Shown one piece after another: positions 35,824 through 47,686 of a DNA stretch of 64,000 bases. The translations under genes were made by a program, and so were the position numbers. The stretch is from the NCBI RefSeq assembly GCF_022539505.1, contig NC_061508.1:63621754-63685753 (forward strand), written 5' to 3'. Source of the DNA: Lolium rigidum. Lineage: Eukaryota; Streptophyta; Magnoliopsida; Poales; Poaceae. The notes beneath the pieces were generated by a model, which had not been told where the DNA came from, made no database searches, and saw only the letters and a list, made by a program, of their open reading frames with translations. Numbering within the stretch: position 1 is the stretch's first letter; every line of letters begins with the position of its first letter.

Positions 35824-36612
35824 GTGCATCTTTAGGGTTCGACCCAAACGGACACGTTCCTCGTGGAGAAAAAATGCCTCCAGAAGGGTAGTTTTATTTG
35901 TTGGACCGATGCATTTGCGGACCAATAATACGATTGGAATGCGTTGTCCGTGCGCCTGAACCCACATGTCACCCTCTCCCATCTCTCCTCTCTCCTCCCA
36001 TCTTCCTCTACATGGGGATGCGTAGGCTGACGAGAGCGCGAAGGCGGTGACGGTGGATCCATGGTTGCTCTACTCGCACAACGGCGATGGGCGTGTGAGC
36101 TTTTCATATGCTTCGGGAAGGCACGCGGGAGAGCGCCCTCCCACGGCGCGGCTGCTCGCGGTGCTCTGACGTATGCTGCTGATCCCCCGACCATCCAACA
36201 CGCATGCCGTCGTGGCCGCCGCGCTTGTCAACCTCTCCTCAACCGGCGAACACGGTGCGATCGTATGTGTGGGTGCTTGTCGAGGTGCTTTAGTCAGACG
36301 ACGACTCAGCTCCTCCGAAGGCGCGTGAGTACGCGGCTGGTGCGCTCTTTGGGCTTATGGAGCAGAACCGTGCCGCCATCGGCGCGGTTTTGCCCCTTCT
36401 TGACCTCCTCGCTCCCTCGCCTAGCACCTGCAAGCGCGACGTTGGGGTGGAGGTCTACTACCTCACACTCGTTGTACACCTGGTTTTCCACTTCCCGAGG
36501 GAGTCCAAGGCCATGCACACCGTTGGGTCGATACAATAACTTTTGTGTTCGCCTCATAGATGCATCCATATTTTCTAAACGAAAATTTTCGAAATAGAGC
36601 GTTGGAGATGCC
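35824..36612. mobile_element. Possible Harbinger-like element
   Basis: The ends GTGCATCTTTAGGG and, on the minus strand, GGCATCTCCAACGC are weak inverted repeats. TAA, or the longer CCTAA, occurs at both borders (35819-35823 and 36611-36615). No transposase motif is seen, so this is tentative. Confidence 0.35.
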
Positions 36613-37348
36613 TAACAGTCGCGCTAAACTTTGACGCTGTAAAAGCACTTTACAACACGCTTCATTCCTGTTTCGCGCGTGCGGCTATATCCACCTCCAA
36701 CAGAAGCTCTAAATTTTGGAGTTGTAAAAAATGGTAGTTGTTTCTGCGCCCGATTTATGCCGCGCGCCGGGCGCGTAGATATAGTGCGCGAGATAGCGTT
36801 TGCCGCGCGCTCCATCTTACCGCGCCGGTTGCAGCATCTGTTGGTGCATCAATTTACGTATCTCGCGTGTTATATTAGTTGCTTTTTTAGATACTGATCT
36901 ACGGATTACGGCGATTCTTTCGCGACGTCCATGCGATATCCACGGATACATCCAAGCACATAGGCACGATACGTTTTGTCCCCGACGGACACAAATGGTC
37001 GTCCCCCCGTGGGAGATGCCCTGCCCATACCGGGAGGAAAAGCACTCGTTGAGCATCCTGCGTCCCTTGTCGGCTGTGCGCCTGCAACCAGGCCCCACCA
37101 CCTCCGGTGTCTCGGTCACCCATTCCCACCGTGGCACCGTCCGTCCGGCCGCGCATCCCGCAACCACGTGCACCCCGTGACTCCCACACATCTCGCGCGT
37201 TCATCCCCACACGTCGCCGACGCGCTAATCAATCGCTCCCAGCATAATAACCACGCCCGGCCTCTTGGACTCCAAACTCACACACCACTCCTGCGCTCGC
37301 GACCCTTTCCCCTCTCCCGATCCCTGCCTGCACCGACCGATCCCGTCC
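36613..37348 (+). promoter_or_regulatory. Upstream region of the PLDRP1-like gene
   Basis: It contains CG-rich repeat-like blocks (36640-36840, with several CGCGCG motifs) that look MITE-derived, then the proximal promoter. An in-frame ATG at 37265 would extend the protein by 28 residues; I prefer 37349 because MANWGSS leads directly into the conserved DEFDP block. Confidence 0.4.
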
Positions 37349-40215
37349 ATGGCGAACTGGGGCAGCTCCGCGGCCGACGAGCACGACGACTTCGACGAGT
37401 TCGACCCCACGCCCTACGGCGGCGGCTACGACCTCTTCGTCACCTTCGGCCGCCCGCTCCCGCCCTCCGACGAGACCTGCTACCCCTGCTCCGCCCCCTC
37501 CACCTCCTACGACGCGCCCCACTACGCCGCCGAGGAGCCCTCCCCCTACGGCCACCACCACAAGGCCCAGCCCGCCCCAGGCTTCCGCCCCCAGCACGAG
37601 CAGCCGTCCTACGGCGGCGGCGGATCCGGCTACGGCGGATCCAGGCCCCAGCCCGCCTACGGCTTCCGCCCCCAGGAGGAGGAGCAGCAGCAGCACTCCT
37701 ACGGCGACGAGTCCGGCTACGGATCCAGGCCCCAGGCCCAGCCCGCCTACGGCTTCCGCCCCCAGGAGGAGGAGCAGCAGCACTCCTACGGCGGCGGTGG
37801 CGGCGGATACGGATCCGACCCGCCCCGCCGCTCCGAGGAGGACACCTACGGATCTGGGTACGGCAGGAAGCCGCAGCAGGAGGAGGACAGCTACGGCTCT
37901 GGCTACGGCAGGAGGCCGCAGGCCGAGGAGGGCTACGGATCTGGCTACGGGTCCAAGCCGCAGGTGGAGGAGCAGGCCTACGGCTCGGAGTACGGTTCTG
38001 GGTACGGGAGGAAGCCACAGCCGGAGGAGACCTACGGATCCGGGTACGGTGGGAGGAGGGTTGAAGATGAGGTCGAAGGTGAGTATGGCTCCGGTGGGTA
38101 CCGGAAGCCCAAGCCCTACGGCGAGGAGACTCAGGGCTCATATGGCTATGGCCAGAGCGCTGGGTATGAGAAGCCCAGCTACGGCGGGGGAGACGAATAT
38201 GGCCGCAAGAAGCGCGTAAGCTCCTGTCTCTGATCGTTTACTGTTTTCTGTATATGCGTATTGTACTCGTTAACTTGTTCAGTGTTTTGATTGCTTGTTA
38301 CTAGGTAGATCTTTGAGTGTTCGTTACTTGTGAACTCAGTCGCATTAGGTCTTCCAGTAGGCGGGATGTGGTAGATACAACCATTTTTTGCCATGCAACT
38401 ATATCATTGTTAGATGATAAGAACTCATATAATTTGTTACGGCTTTAAGTTAACAATGCCAATGCCAACTTTAGGAATCATGCTTTATATGTCATAATAA
38501 AGGGAAAAAGGAAGTAGCTGATATAGTAGATTTAGATGCTGAAAACTTGTTGTCTTAATACTAGTTTGTTGTTAGTATAACATAAGCATATTCTGTTCAG
38601 CCGCTAAATGGGAATGTTAATTACTACTTCGTGGTGCACTAGGAAGTAGCTGATCGCATGTTCTGTTTCGTTCGAATATTTATGAAACTTATTGATCGTA
38701 TGCGTTATTTTGTTTCGATTGTTCGAATGCACTCTATACGGCCTTTCTGCGCGTGCAAATTCATTGCTCTCGCTATCTCACTTAGATTCTGATATGGTTT
38801 TGAAATAGTTGGGCATATACAATGGTTACCTGTCCCAATAGAATTTGTCAGAACAGTGTAGCTAAACAGATTTGTGAAAATTATAGTAATGGTCGTTCAT
38901 ACACATTAAGCCCCCTGCTATAAGAAAGCAAATCATGTGACTCATATTTGTTTGTAATTGTTATATTGTGCACTTAATAATATGCCATGTGCACATATGC
39001 GAGTAAATACCATGTCTAAGAATATAAGTTGAAGAAAGTCTGCCAAAACCTACCATGCGAGTACTCTGTTAATCTGTTTACTCCATTCTCTTCTACTGCT
39101 CGCATTTTTTTTTTGCTTGTACTACCTGTTGGCTGTTTTTTTCTGGTTGGACAAGAGTAATTTTTGTGCATTTCTTTGTAGCTAACTAACATAGTGCTTC
39201 CTATTGAAGCTATCTCTGAAATGTTAATATTAGATCCTTCTTATCAACCCTAATATTTCCTGCTGCTGCTTTACAGGATGACGACGACTCTGATGATGAA
39301 AAGAAGAAACGTTATGGCGGGGGAGACGAATACGGTCGCAAGAAGCACGTAAGTTCCTGGCTCTGATCATTTACTGTTTTGTTTCAGCATTGACATATCT
39401 GGCATTACTTGTGGTTATTTGACAATACTTCGACTCTGTGGCATTTCTTTGTTGTGCAATTTTTTTGTTACTTAGGTGCTGATATTGTTGCAACATATAA
39501 CCTCCGTTTGGAAATAAGTGACTCAACTTTGACTGGATACACACTTAAATGCGTCTAGATACATCCAAATCTGAGTCACTTATTTCCGAACAGAGTGAGT
39601 AGTAGGCATATGCAGTAGTTTTCTCTTCCTGAAGACAAATTTTGTAAAAGTACAGTAGTGGTTGTTCATCTACTCCCTCCGTCTAATAATAGGTGTCTCA
39701 ACTTTATCGAGATACAGATGTATCTCTAGCTAAAATGCATCTAGACATGTTCTTATCTAGACAAAAGTGAAACACCAATTTTTAGATGGAGGTAGTAGAT
39801 AAAACACCCAGCTATATGAATGCTTACTTATGGCCGTCTACAACTTCTATGTTGTAAATTTGATAATCTTCCATCTACGTATTTTCTTATTTACAATATT
39901 TGTAAATGTGAGCTAAACAATTTGTGCCAAAACCAACAGAGATGGGAGTATATTTCCTATATTCTTTTGGTACCGTTTGCAGTTTTGCTTTTACCACCTG
40001 TTTGCTCTTTTTCTTTTGTCAGGCAAGATTAAATTTTAATGCATTTCTTGAACCAGACATGCATTATTAATCTTCCTGTAGAAGTTATCTTTGATTGTTT
40101 AAAATAAAATAAAAAAATTCTTACCAACCCTTAATATCTACAGGATGAAGACAACGACTCTGATGATGAAAAGAAGAAACATTACCACAATCGCCGCCAC
40201 AACTACGATGACTAA
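37349..40215 (+). CDS. Tyr/Gly-rich repeat protein of the At5g39570/PLDRP1 type
   Basis: Three exons (37349-38215, 39277-39348, 40144-40215) join in phase 0 to 336 codons. The conserved N-terminus contains DEFDPTPYGGGYDLFVTFGR and PPSDETCYPCS, which I recognise from plant proteins like Arabidopsis At5g39570 (PLDRP1, reported to be linked to phospholipase D and phosphatidic acid). The middle is disordered, with about ten repeats of the type YGSGYGRKPQ..EE, rich in Tyr, Gly, Glu and Arg. The C-terminus has two acidic blocks (DDDDSDDEKKK and DEDNDSDDEKKK), each opening its own exon, and ends HNRRHNYDD. No signal peptide or membrane segment is seen, so it is probably cytosolic or nuclear. Exon 2 and the start of intron 2 resemble the end of exon 1 and the start of intron 1, which implies an internal duplication. 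A degenerate tandem copy follows at 40761. Confidence 0.88.
39499..39602. mobile_element. Stowaway MITE in intron 2 of the PLDRP1-like gene
   Basis: The ends CCTCCGTTTGGAAATAAGTG and, on the minus strand, CACTCTGTTCGGAAATAAGTG-like sequence are inverted repeats around an AT-rich core. Confidence 0.7.
39673..39793. mobile_element. Stowaway MITE in intron 2 of the PLDRP1-like gene
   Basis: It starts CTCCCTCCGTCTAATAATAG after TA and ends with TTTTTAGATGGAGG before TAGTA. The inverted ends are imperfect but typical. Confidence 0.65.
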
Positions 40216-40760
40216 GCATCCATCCTGGCCTTCAAATGTGTTCGTTATCACCACATCTAGCCACTACACGAATAAAAATGGCCTGGTTTCCCTTCCGGGT
40301 ACCGAATATTTATCTCTTTTCTGAATTTGTAACTCCAAACTAAAGCGTGCTATGTGGGTGGTTTACACGTTTGAGTGTTCTTCTATCTGTATGCGTAAGA
40401 TGATATGTTCACGTATGTGTACACTCTTGTTGATTGCTGTGTCTGGATTCTGCATCTTTGCTTGATTTTGCTGTTCTTCCAACTGCTGTAATTTGTTGTT
40501 TCTCTCCTATAGAATCTTGAGACGTGCAGTGGATATTATTATGCTGTTGCTTTCGTTTCATTTGTTTCTGGTGGTTGTCCTGAACCCTCATAACGAGCAG
40601 ACTGAGGCTGGGCTGTGCACCACAGCAGTGGGGGTTAGGTCAATTTTTTTGTGAATCCGCGTGAGTTTCTCCATTTTGTTTGTGTGTACTTTTAGTCTAG
40701 GATCCTTTCATAAGGTTTGTCATCAATTCGAAGAGGCTATATCTCTTCAAAAATTTCCTA
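40216..40760 (+). other. 3' UTR of the PLDRP1-like gene and short spacer to the tandem copy
   Basis: ACGAATAAAAATGG near 40267 may contain the poly(A) signal. Parts of this region are recognisable again after the pseudogene copy (around 42585 and 43105), showing that the 3' UTR was duplicated with the gene. Confidence 0.5.
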
Positions 40761-42538
40761 CGACTTGCACCCCCAGCAGGAGGAGCAGCACTCATATGGC
40801 GGTGGTGGATCCAAAAACCAGCCTGCCTACGGCTTCCGCCCCCAGCAGCAGGACGAGCACTCCTATGGATTCTGCTCCCGGCAATAGCAGGAGGAGGAGG
40901 AGGAGGAGGAGGAGCGCTCCTACGGTTTTGGGTATGGCCCAGCGCTTCACGGTGGACACCTATGGATCTGGGTACGACAGGAGGCCCTAGCAGGAGGAGG
41001 AGACCTATGGCTCTTGTTCCGGGAATGATCTGCAGGAAAAGGATATCTATGGTTCTGGCTACGGCAGGAAGCTGCAGGTCGAGGAGAGCTACCGATCAGG
41101 GTTTGGATCTAGATACGGGTCCAAGCAGCAGGTGGAGGAGCAGACCTACGGAATCGGAGTATGGTTCTGGGTATGGAAGGAAGCCACAGGCGGAGGAGAG
41201 CTACGGATCTGGGTACGGTAGCAGGCCACAAGGGGAGCGGGAGTCTGGTGGTGGGTATGGTGTGATGAAGACCGAGGAGGATAGCTATGGTGGTTCCGGG
41301 TATGGATATGGGAAGAAGGTTGAAGTTGAGGTTGAAAGTGAGTATGGCTCCAGTGGGTACCGGAAGCCAAAGCCCTATGGAGAGGAGACTCGTGGTTCAT
41401 ATGGCTATGACCAGATTGCTTGGAGAGTAGTGATTAACTTGTTTAGTGTGCGGTTGCTTCTTTCTCGGTAGATCGTCATGCCTCCTATTTGTGACATAGT
41501 GAATGGTCGAGGAGAGGTTGGATGCTTATTACCGTCGACTGCGTTAGGTCTTCCAGTTTGCGGGGAGGTGTTAGATACAGCCTATATGATTGTTAGCTGA
41601 TAACAGCTCACACAATTCGGTAGGGCTTTAAGTTGCAAAATTCAGAATTTCTGCTCTATATGTGGTAAAGGAAAAACGAGTTGCTTGATTTAGTCATTTA
41701 GATGGTGAAAACTCTACCTGAATACTAGGTTGTTCTAACAGAAAACATGTTTTACTCAGCTGATCAGTTGAAATGTTAATTGGTGCTTAGTGCAAGGGGA
41801 ATTTTTCTGTTGTTCCCAATACGCACTGAACATGTTCATGTCTGTACATAAATATGAGTTTGATGATACTGATCCACCTGTATGTGTTCTTTTATCTCAG
41901 CAGCGACAACAATAGTCGACTCTATATGTTGTTTGTTTTGATTAGTTGACAGCACTGATCCACTCTGATGTGCAAATTCATCACTCGCTACTTCACTTGC
42001 ATACTGATATGGTTTTACAATAGTCTGGCGCATACCTTAGTTATCTGTCTCAGCAGAATTTGTCAGAACGGTGTAGCTAACAAATTTGTGAAAATTACAG
42101 TTATGGCTGTTCATCTACATTAAAACCCCAAGCTATAGGAATGCATCTTTTGACTATATTCGGATGTAATTTTAGGACTCATATTAGTCTACGGTTATAT
42201 ACTTTTATTGTACATTTGATAAGCTGCCATCAGCACATGCATTTGCATACCATGTCTGTACATTTTAAGTTGAAGAAAGTGTGGTGAAAACTAGCGTAAT
42301 AGCTCTATATTGTCCCTCTATTCTCCTATTATAGGGCTCACATTATTTGCTCCTAAACCTAGAGTAATAGCTGACAAACATTATACTTCCTATAGGAGCA
42401 ATCTCTGACATGTTAAAATGAGTTTTTTCTTGCCAACCCTAAATATTTCCTGCTGCCTCTTCACAGGATGACGATGATTCTGATGATGAAAACAAGAAAC
42501 GTCACCACCACCATCGACGCCACAACTACGATGACTAA
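40761..42538 (+). pseudogene. Tandem pseudogene copy of the PLDRP1-like gene
   Basis: From 40761 the sequence aligns with the middle of exon 1 of the gene at 37349, starting at the PQ.EE repeat region; the conserved N-terminal third is missing. In-frame stops occur in the repeat part (TAG near 40885 and near 40988), and a one-base insertion near 41151 shifts the frame. The intron is homologous to intron 1 of the intact gene. The last exon (42467-42538) encodes DDDDSDDENKKRHHHHRRHNYDD and a stop, joining the start of exon 2 with the end of exon 3. This copy therefore has one intron fewer. It has no start codon in context and cannot make the normal protein. Confidence 0.85.
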
Positions 42539-42623
42539 GCATTCAGCATGGCCTTGATCTGCGGTCAGCTCCACATCTAGCTACTACACGAATAAAGCTT
42601 GTCTTGTTCCCTTCCCGATACTC

Positions 42624-43070
42624 CTCGAAATAGGCTTTGGCCCCGCTATATTAATATAGCAACCAACCGATACAAGATAGCAACCACCGCTGGGGCAAAC
42701 AACACATCAAGCCCAAAAGAAAGAAGAGAGAAAATGTAAAAGAAACTAATGCCGACACTGATAGATCGACGGAAACAAAGATAGCCCGCAATCGCTGCGC
42801 CCTCCGGAGAAGTCCCATCGCTTCCTAGCACATCGAGTCGCCGCATACCAAGCAACACCTTCAACAAGGAGGCGATGATGTCGCCGCTGCTGCCCGGACT
42901 CGTCCTAGGGTTTCCCCCGGTATGTGGAGAGGATAGGGTAGGGGTACCCCCGACGCCCTTCATGAAGGAAAGGCGTCACCCGCAGGCGTCACCGCGTCGG
43001 CGTGGAACATGCCGACAGGGATTTCTCCCGATCCCCTAAACCACCAGAATTCCTCCTTTTTTGGAAGCTC
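42624..43070 (-). mobile_element. Short LINE-type insertion in the duplicated 3' UTR
   Basis: The insertion splits the 3' UTR homology of the pseudogene copy. It is flanked by 15-bp direct repeats with one mismatch, CCCTTCCCGATACTC (42609-42623) and CCCTTCCGGATACTC (43071-43085). On the minus strand it ends GCGGGGCCAAAGCCTATTTCG, similar to the 3' end of the LINE at 47987. The long variable duplication and 3' signature indicate retroposition by LINE machinery. Confidence 0.75.
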
Positions 43071-43209
43071 CCCTTCCGGATACTCTGGATCACTGTTCTG
43101 GTTATTATGAATTTGTGTAACTCCAAACAAAAGTGGGCGGTGTGGATGGTTTATATGTTTGAATTATCTCCTATTTGTGTGCTTAAGATGATTTGTTTGA
43201 TGTATAGTA

Positions 43210-43300
43210 CTCTGTTTGGAAATAAGTGACTTGGCTTTGTCTAGATACGGATTTCGGTGTGTAGATATATCTGAGTTTGCTTATTTCCGAACGGAGGTTG
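43210..43300. mobile_element. Stowaway MITE
   Basis: The left end CTCTGTTTGGAAATAAGTGA and the right end TTGCTTATTTCCGAACGGAGG are inverted, with TA-containing flanks. It resembles the copy at 39499. Confidence 0.65.
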
Positions 43301-43745
43301 TAGATTGGAAGGAGTCCATATTTTTCCGTTTGAACTTTTCATGGAGTACAGTTTACAACCCTCAGCTTCAATACCGTTTGAAATACATGCTCAAACTGTC
43401 AAACACATTTAAACCACACCACAGCTAATTTGTACAGCAGTGGATGCCCTCAGTCGATTAGATTCGCTGAGCTAAAATTCAAATAGGGTGTGCAGTTAAA
43501 TTACTAGGAGCCAGGGAGAATTATTTGGACATTGCATTATTACATTATGACAGCTAGGTTTGATAGGAAGAGAGAATGAGAAAGAAAGAGGGGCTGGACC
43601 GAGGCACTGCCTTGAATGTGATCACTATCGCCTTAAGATCATGGATGTGCCTTAAGATCATGGATGTGGAGAATTTTCGTCCAGCGGCAACGTATTAGTC
43701 CAGTTGCCACGTATTTACTTAAAAAGATCTTGTCCAGCTGCCACA

Positions 43746-43754
43746 TATAAAAGG
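43746..43754 (+). promoter_or_regulatory. Probable TATA box of the carboxypeptidase-like pseudogene
   Basis: TATAAAAGG lies 43 bases before the ATG at 43797. This predicts a very short 5' leader. Upstream, a perfect 19-bp direct repeat (CCTTAAGATCATGGATGTG) occurs twice in tandem within about 43631-43670. Confidence 0.45.
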
Positions 43755-43796
43755 TGCCGCGTATCTTGGCTCGAGTTTCTCATCGGGAAATTAAGC

Positions 43797-46700
43797 ATGG
43801 AGGCACAAATGCAGGTGTGTCGGCCCCTGCGCCTAGTCTTCGTCCTCCTGTGCTTCTTCTCTGCTCTGGCAAGCCTCTCAGCCGATGCAGCTCCGACATT
43901 GGTCGACAGACTTCCAGGTTTTGACGGCACACTCCCGTTCCGCCTTGAGACCGGGTATGTTTGCTTGGTACACCATTTTCGATATGTTTAGTGACAGACC
44001 CATCGGCCGTCGCTCACAAGCTCCTCCTTGCACACTCTTTGTTGGCAGGTATGCGACCGTGGACGAGGAGAACGGCGCGGAGCTGTTCTACTACTTCATC
44101 GAGTCGGAGGGCGACCCGAGGCGCGATCCCCTTGTACTTTGGCTCCCCGGAGGTGGCCGCTGCACCGCGCAACAAGCATTGCTGTTACAGTTTGGTCAGT
44201 AATTCTTCGAATTTACACGCATTATTACATGTTTGGCTCCAAAAACTAACCTTGCATATGTTTGAAGTACAACTAACATATACTCCGTACTACAAACCAA
44301 TTGCAACAAACATTAAATCCCTCGCGCTAGCTTTCTTAGCAGCCACATTGCATCTACTTTTAGTGGTGTGAACCTCTGTTCTGTCTTGCTGGATCACGTA
44401 ATGAAATTTGTGTCGGCAGGCCCGTTGAAATTCATCATCGAGCCCTACGACGGGTCGACTGTGCCACGCCTCCAGTACCATCCTTACTCTTGGACCAGGG
44501 CCGCTAGTATTCTCTGTGTTGATTCACCGGTGGGCGCCGGGTTTTCCTTCTCCCGGAACATTAAAGGATATGATGTTGGGGAAGCCTCTGCTGCACTGCA
44601 GGTCAAAACGTTTCTCACCAAGGTACGCCTAACTTATTTTTTACACACCATAGGATATAGCCAGTTGATTTTCCTCACGTTCGTCTTGTGGAACAGTGGT
44701 TCACCGAGCATCCGGATTACCTACGTTGCAGGGATACGGCACAGAGGTGCCGTATCGGTGCAGGATACTGCACCCGGACGGGGATACGCGGGGATACGCT
44801 GGGATACACGTATCGTGAAGTATCCCATTTTTTCTGAATTGAAGTAATGAAAAAAAATAAGAACACAGCTGGGGACACGCAGGGATACTTCAGAGAAGCT
44901 CCAATCCATGGCTCGCTCCAATCCATGGCTTCGTCGTTTGTAAATCCTTGAGAATCTGTACGCAGGCAAGCTCCAATCCATGGCTCCAAGCTCTTTTTTT
45001 CTTGAATCATCCTCTTCGAGTTGGAGGACATTATATGGTGCTTCAAGAGAAATATGCTGACTACTTAGCACATTTATTTCAGATTTCTATTCCACTTTAT
45101 TCTTATTTAGTTTGTAATGCATTATTGATTTTTTTCATGCATTTATACATATACTCGCCGTATCCCCGTAAGTCTATTTTCAGAAAATGCCGTTTTCCCG
45201 TATCACCGTATCCGTATCCCCGTATCCGTATCCCCGTACCATGTAACATAGCGGATTACCTCCCAAATCCTTTTTATGTCGGAGGAGCCTCGCGCAGCGG
45301 AAGGATCGCGCCATTCCTCGCACAGAAGATCTCAGAAGGTGGAGTCGTGTCATTTCTACATTAATTAACTCGTTAAAGGTGTGGACATAATAGGATGATA
45401 GTAGTAGTCTATTCACACTTCAACACACTTTTTTCTAGACATTGAAGCTGGAATGACTCCCACCGTTAATCTGAAGGTGCAAAATATTCACACATTATCC
45501 ATCCAGCTGTACCCATTGCTGCTACAACTACTAAAACATAAATCTGAACGTTGTTTGTGTTATGGTCAAAATATGTTACCTGGTAGGTAATCCGGCTACA
45601 GGTGAAGCCATTGATCGTGACTCGAGAGTGCCATATCTACATGGAGTTTGAGTAATTTCAGATCAACTATATGAGGTGATTACGTAAACACAACTCCATC
45701 TCTTACTTAATATCCTATTGGCATACAGTTAACTGCCCATATGAGGTTAGTTAATTCCTTATTCTTGTACATTTGCTTGCATGTGAGCCTTGTTAAGTCG
45801 ATAATGGAGAACTGTCGAGGGGACGATCTTACCAACCCCAAGAACGTGCTTTGCTCTCAGGATATGGAAAGGTTCAGCCACGTAAGGATAGACTATCCTC
45901 CTTCTCATTTGAGTGTAAAATTCGGTGGAAAATGATTGATACCGCTCCCGGTTAAAAATGCCATTTCCCAGCGATTCGCTTAAGTATTTATGTAGTTTTT
46001 ATGAATCTGGTTCACATCTTCATATGTCATACTGCTACTGAAGCAACTGATTGATGTTTCCCGATAGCTGTATGATCAAATTGAAGGGAAACACATTTTG
46101 TATAAAAAGTGCCATGATGAGTCTTCTAGACCAATTCACATGACCACAGAAAGAAACACCGTAAAGGAGGAATTGGGAGTACTTAGACATCCACCACCTC
46201 GACCTTCAATGGATTGTCAAGTAAGTTCATTTCGCAAAAAACTGAAGTCCTCGTGCGATAATAAGATGGTCATTCAGCAGGAAAGATGGTTCAAGCAAAT
46301 TATTATCCGGATGTCTTTGTTTTTCTATGAGAAATTAATAGCATTCTCTTTTCTTTTTCTATTGTAATTTTCTTCCTACCTACTATTTCAGCATTTTGTT
46401 ACGATAATTCTTTGACTAATAACTAGTTTGCTAATATGTGTTTTCCAAAATTCTCAACGATGATTGTGATTTTATATCATATACACCACATATTAATGCA
46501 GTATTTTTTGTTCAATTTTTTTCTTAATTAGATATAATACACCCTACACATCGAAACAATTGGTGTGTGAAAAATATAGAATGCCTAGTATGTCGAGAAG
46601 TCTGGTATACAAATAAGTTTTTCCAGCATCATCAAGAGTCTTTTGTGGACCACCTTTGATTTATTTTTCTATCTGTAGAGTTATGGTAAATACCTGTCAT

Positions 46701-47686
46701 ATTATTGGTCAAACAACAACATCACTAGGGAATCCCTTGGGATCAAGAAGGTAAGCTACAGAGTTTTTTCCACGAGAAGATTTTTTCATACCATCTATGT
46801 CTATTCAAAGATAATGTTTAATATTTCTCTTGTACATCTGAATGCCATTAACTTAGGGGAGCAAGGATGAATGGACATGTTGGGACGAAAAGGATCTACC
46901 TTATTTTCCAAACATCAAGAGTAGCATAAAGTATCACTATAATATGACATCGAAAGGTTATCGTGTCTTGGTATATAGGTAAATACTATCAATGTCAAAC
47001 GATTTGTGCTATAACACATATTTACTTTGTGGTTGGAGATGCTCTATATTACCCATGCAAGTGATAGATTTACATAATTTGATTGGAATGCATGTATAAA
47101 GCAGTTGATCAAGATATGCTCTTATATCGATCTCTACTTATCATGCTTTCATATTTAATTTTCCAAGCTCTCATCTATTGACCTTGTGCAGCGGAGACCA
47201 TGATGCCGTGATACCACTTTTGGGGACCCAATCTTGGGTGCGATCACTCAACTTACCCATTTCGGATGAATGGAGTGCTTGGCATTTTGAGGGACAATCC
47301 GCTGGGTAAGGATTTTTCAATAGACATGTTTATTTTTAGTTCAATTGTTTGTTTCTATGTTATCATTTGAGTACCAAACTGGTGTGAATAATTCCTCTTA
47401 CATTGAATTATAATGTATATGCAGATTCACCCTAACACACACAAACAACCTAACGTTCGCTACAGTAAAGGTAACATATGTCTATAGAAACCATTAAGTT
47501 GGGCACTTCTCGCTTTATAGTTGAAACTATAAGCGATGTATATCTAATGGAATATACATTTGCAAGTAGATGCTAGCCTAACACTGCTTAGTTTAAATAT
47601 AGGGTGGTGGACACAGTGCGCCGGAGTACCAACCAAAAAGAGGCCTTGTTATGTTCAGCCGTTGGATTTCCGGTGAGCCACTTTGA
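43797..47686 (+). pseudogene. Serine carboxypeptidase-like (SCPL, S10 family) pseudogene
   Basis: The frame begins with a signal peptide (LRLVFVLLCFFSALASLSADA) and the S10-type start LVDRLPGFDGTLPFRLETG. Recognisable exons include 43797-43954, 44049-44194, 44420-44622, 44697-45338 (interrupted), 45439-45476, about 45590-45679, then segments near 45800, 46069-46219, 46678-46750, 46858-46980, 47192-47308, 47425-47470 and 47603-47686. Catalytic Asp (SGDHDAVIP) and His (GGGHSAPEY) remain. The oxyanion block WLTGGPxCS is WLPGGGRCTA, and the nucleophile block GDSYxG is GASRSG. A 531-bp element splits exon 4, and TGA at 45649 interrupts exon 6, whose 5' splice-acceptor context is also poor. SCPL relatives in this clade are vacuolar or secreted acyltransferases or peptidases. 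This copy should be inactive. Confidence 0.87.
44721..45251. mobile_element. 531-bp DNA element inserted in SCPL exon 4 (hAT-like)
   Basis: Identical 8-bp repeats CGGATTAC (44713-44720 and 45252-45259) flank the insertion, and removing one copy restores the exon reading. The ends CTACGTTGCAGGGATACGG and, on the minus strand, CTATGTTACATGGTACGGGG are imperfect inverted repeats. An 8-bp duplication fits hAT; Mutator (9 bp) is possible. Inside are GGGGATACG repeats and three copies of CTCCAATCCATGGCT. No transposase is encoded. Confidence 0.75.

Noticed and set aside
36640..37020. A CpG-island-like regulatory element before the PLDRP1-like gene
   Set aside because: The CG-rich blocks resemble Harbinger or MITE remnants (GGAGATGCC-type ends), so regulatory status cannot be claimed from composition.
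37440..38141. A 233-codon minus-strand frame opposite PLDRP1-like exon 1
   Set aside because: Arg/Ser/Pro composition results from the antisense of Tyr/Gly/Glu repeats; there is no independent support.
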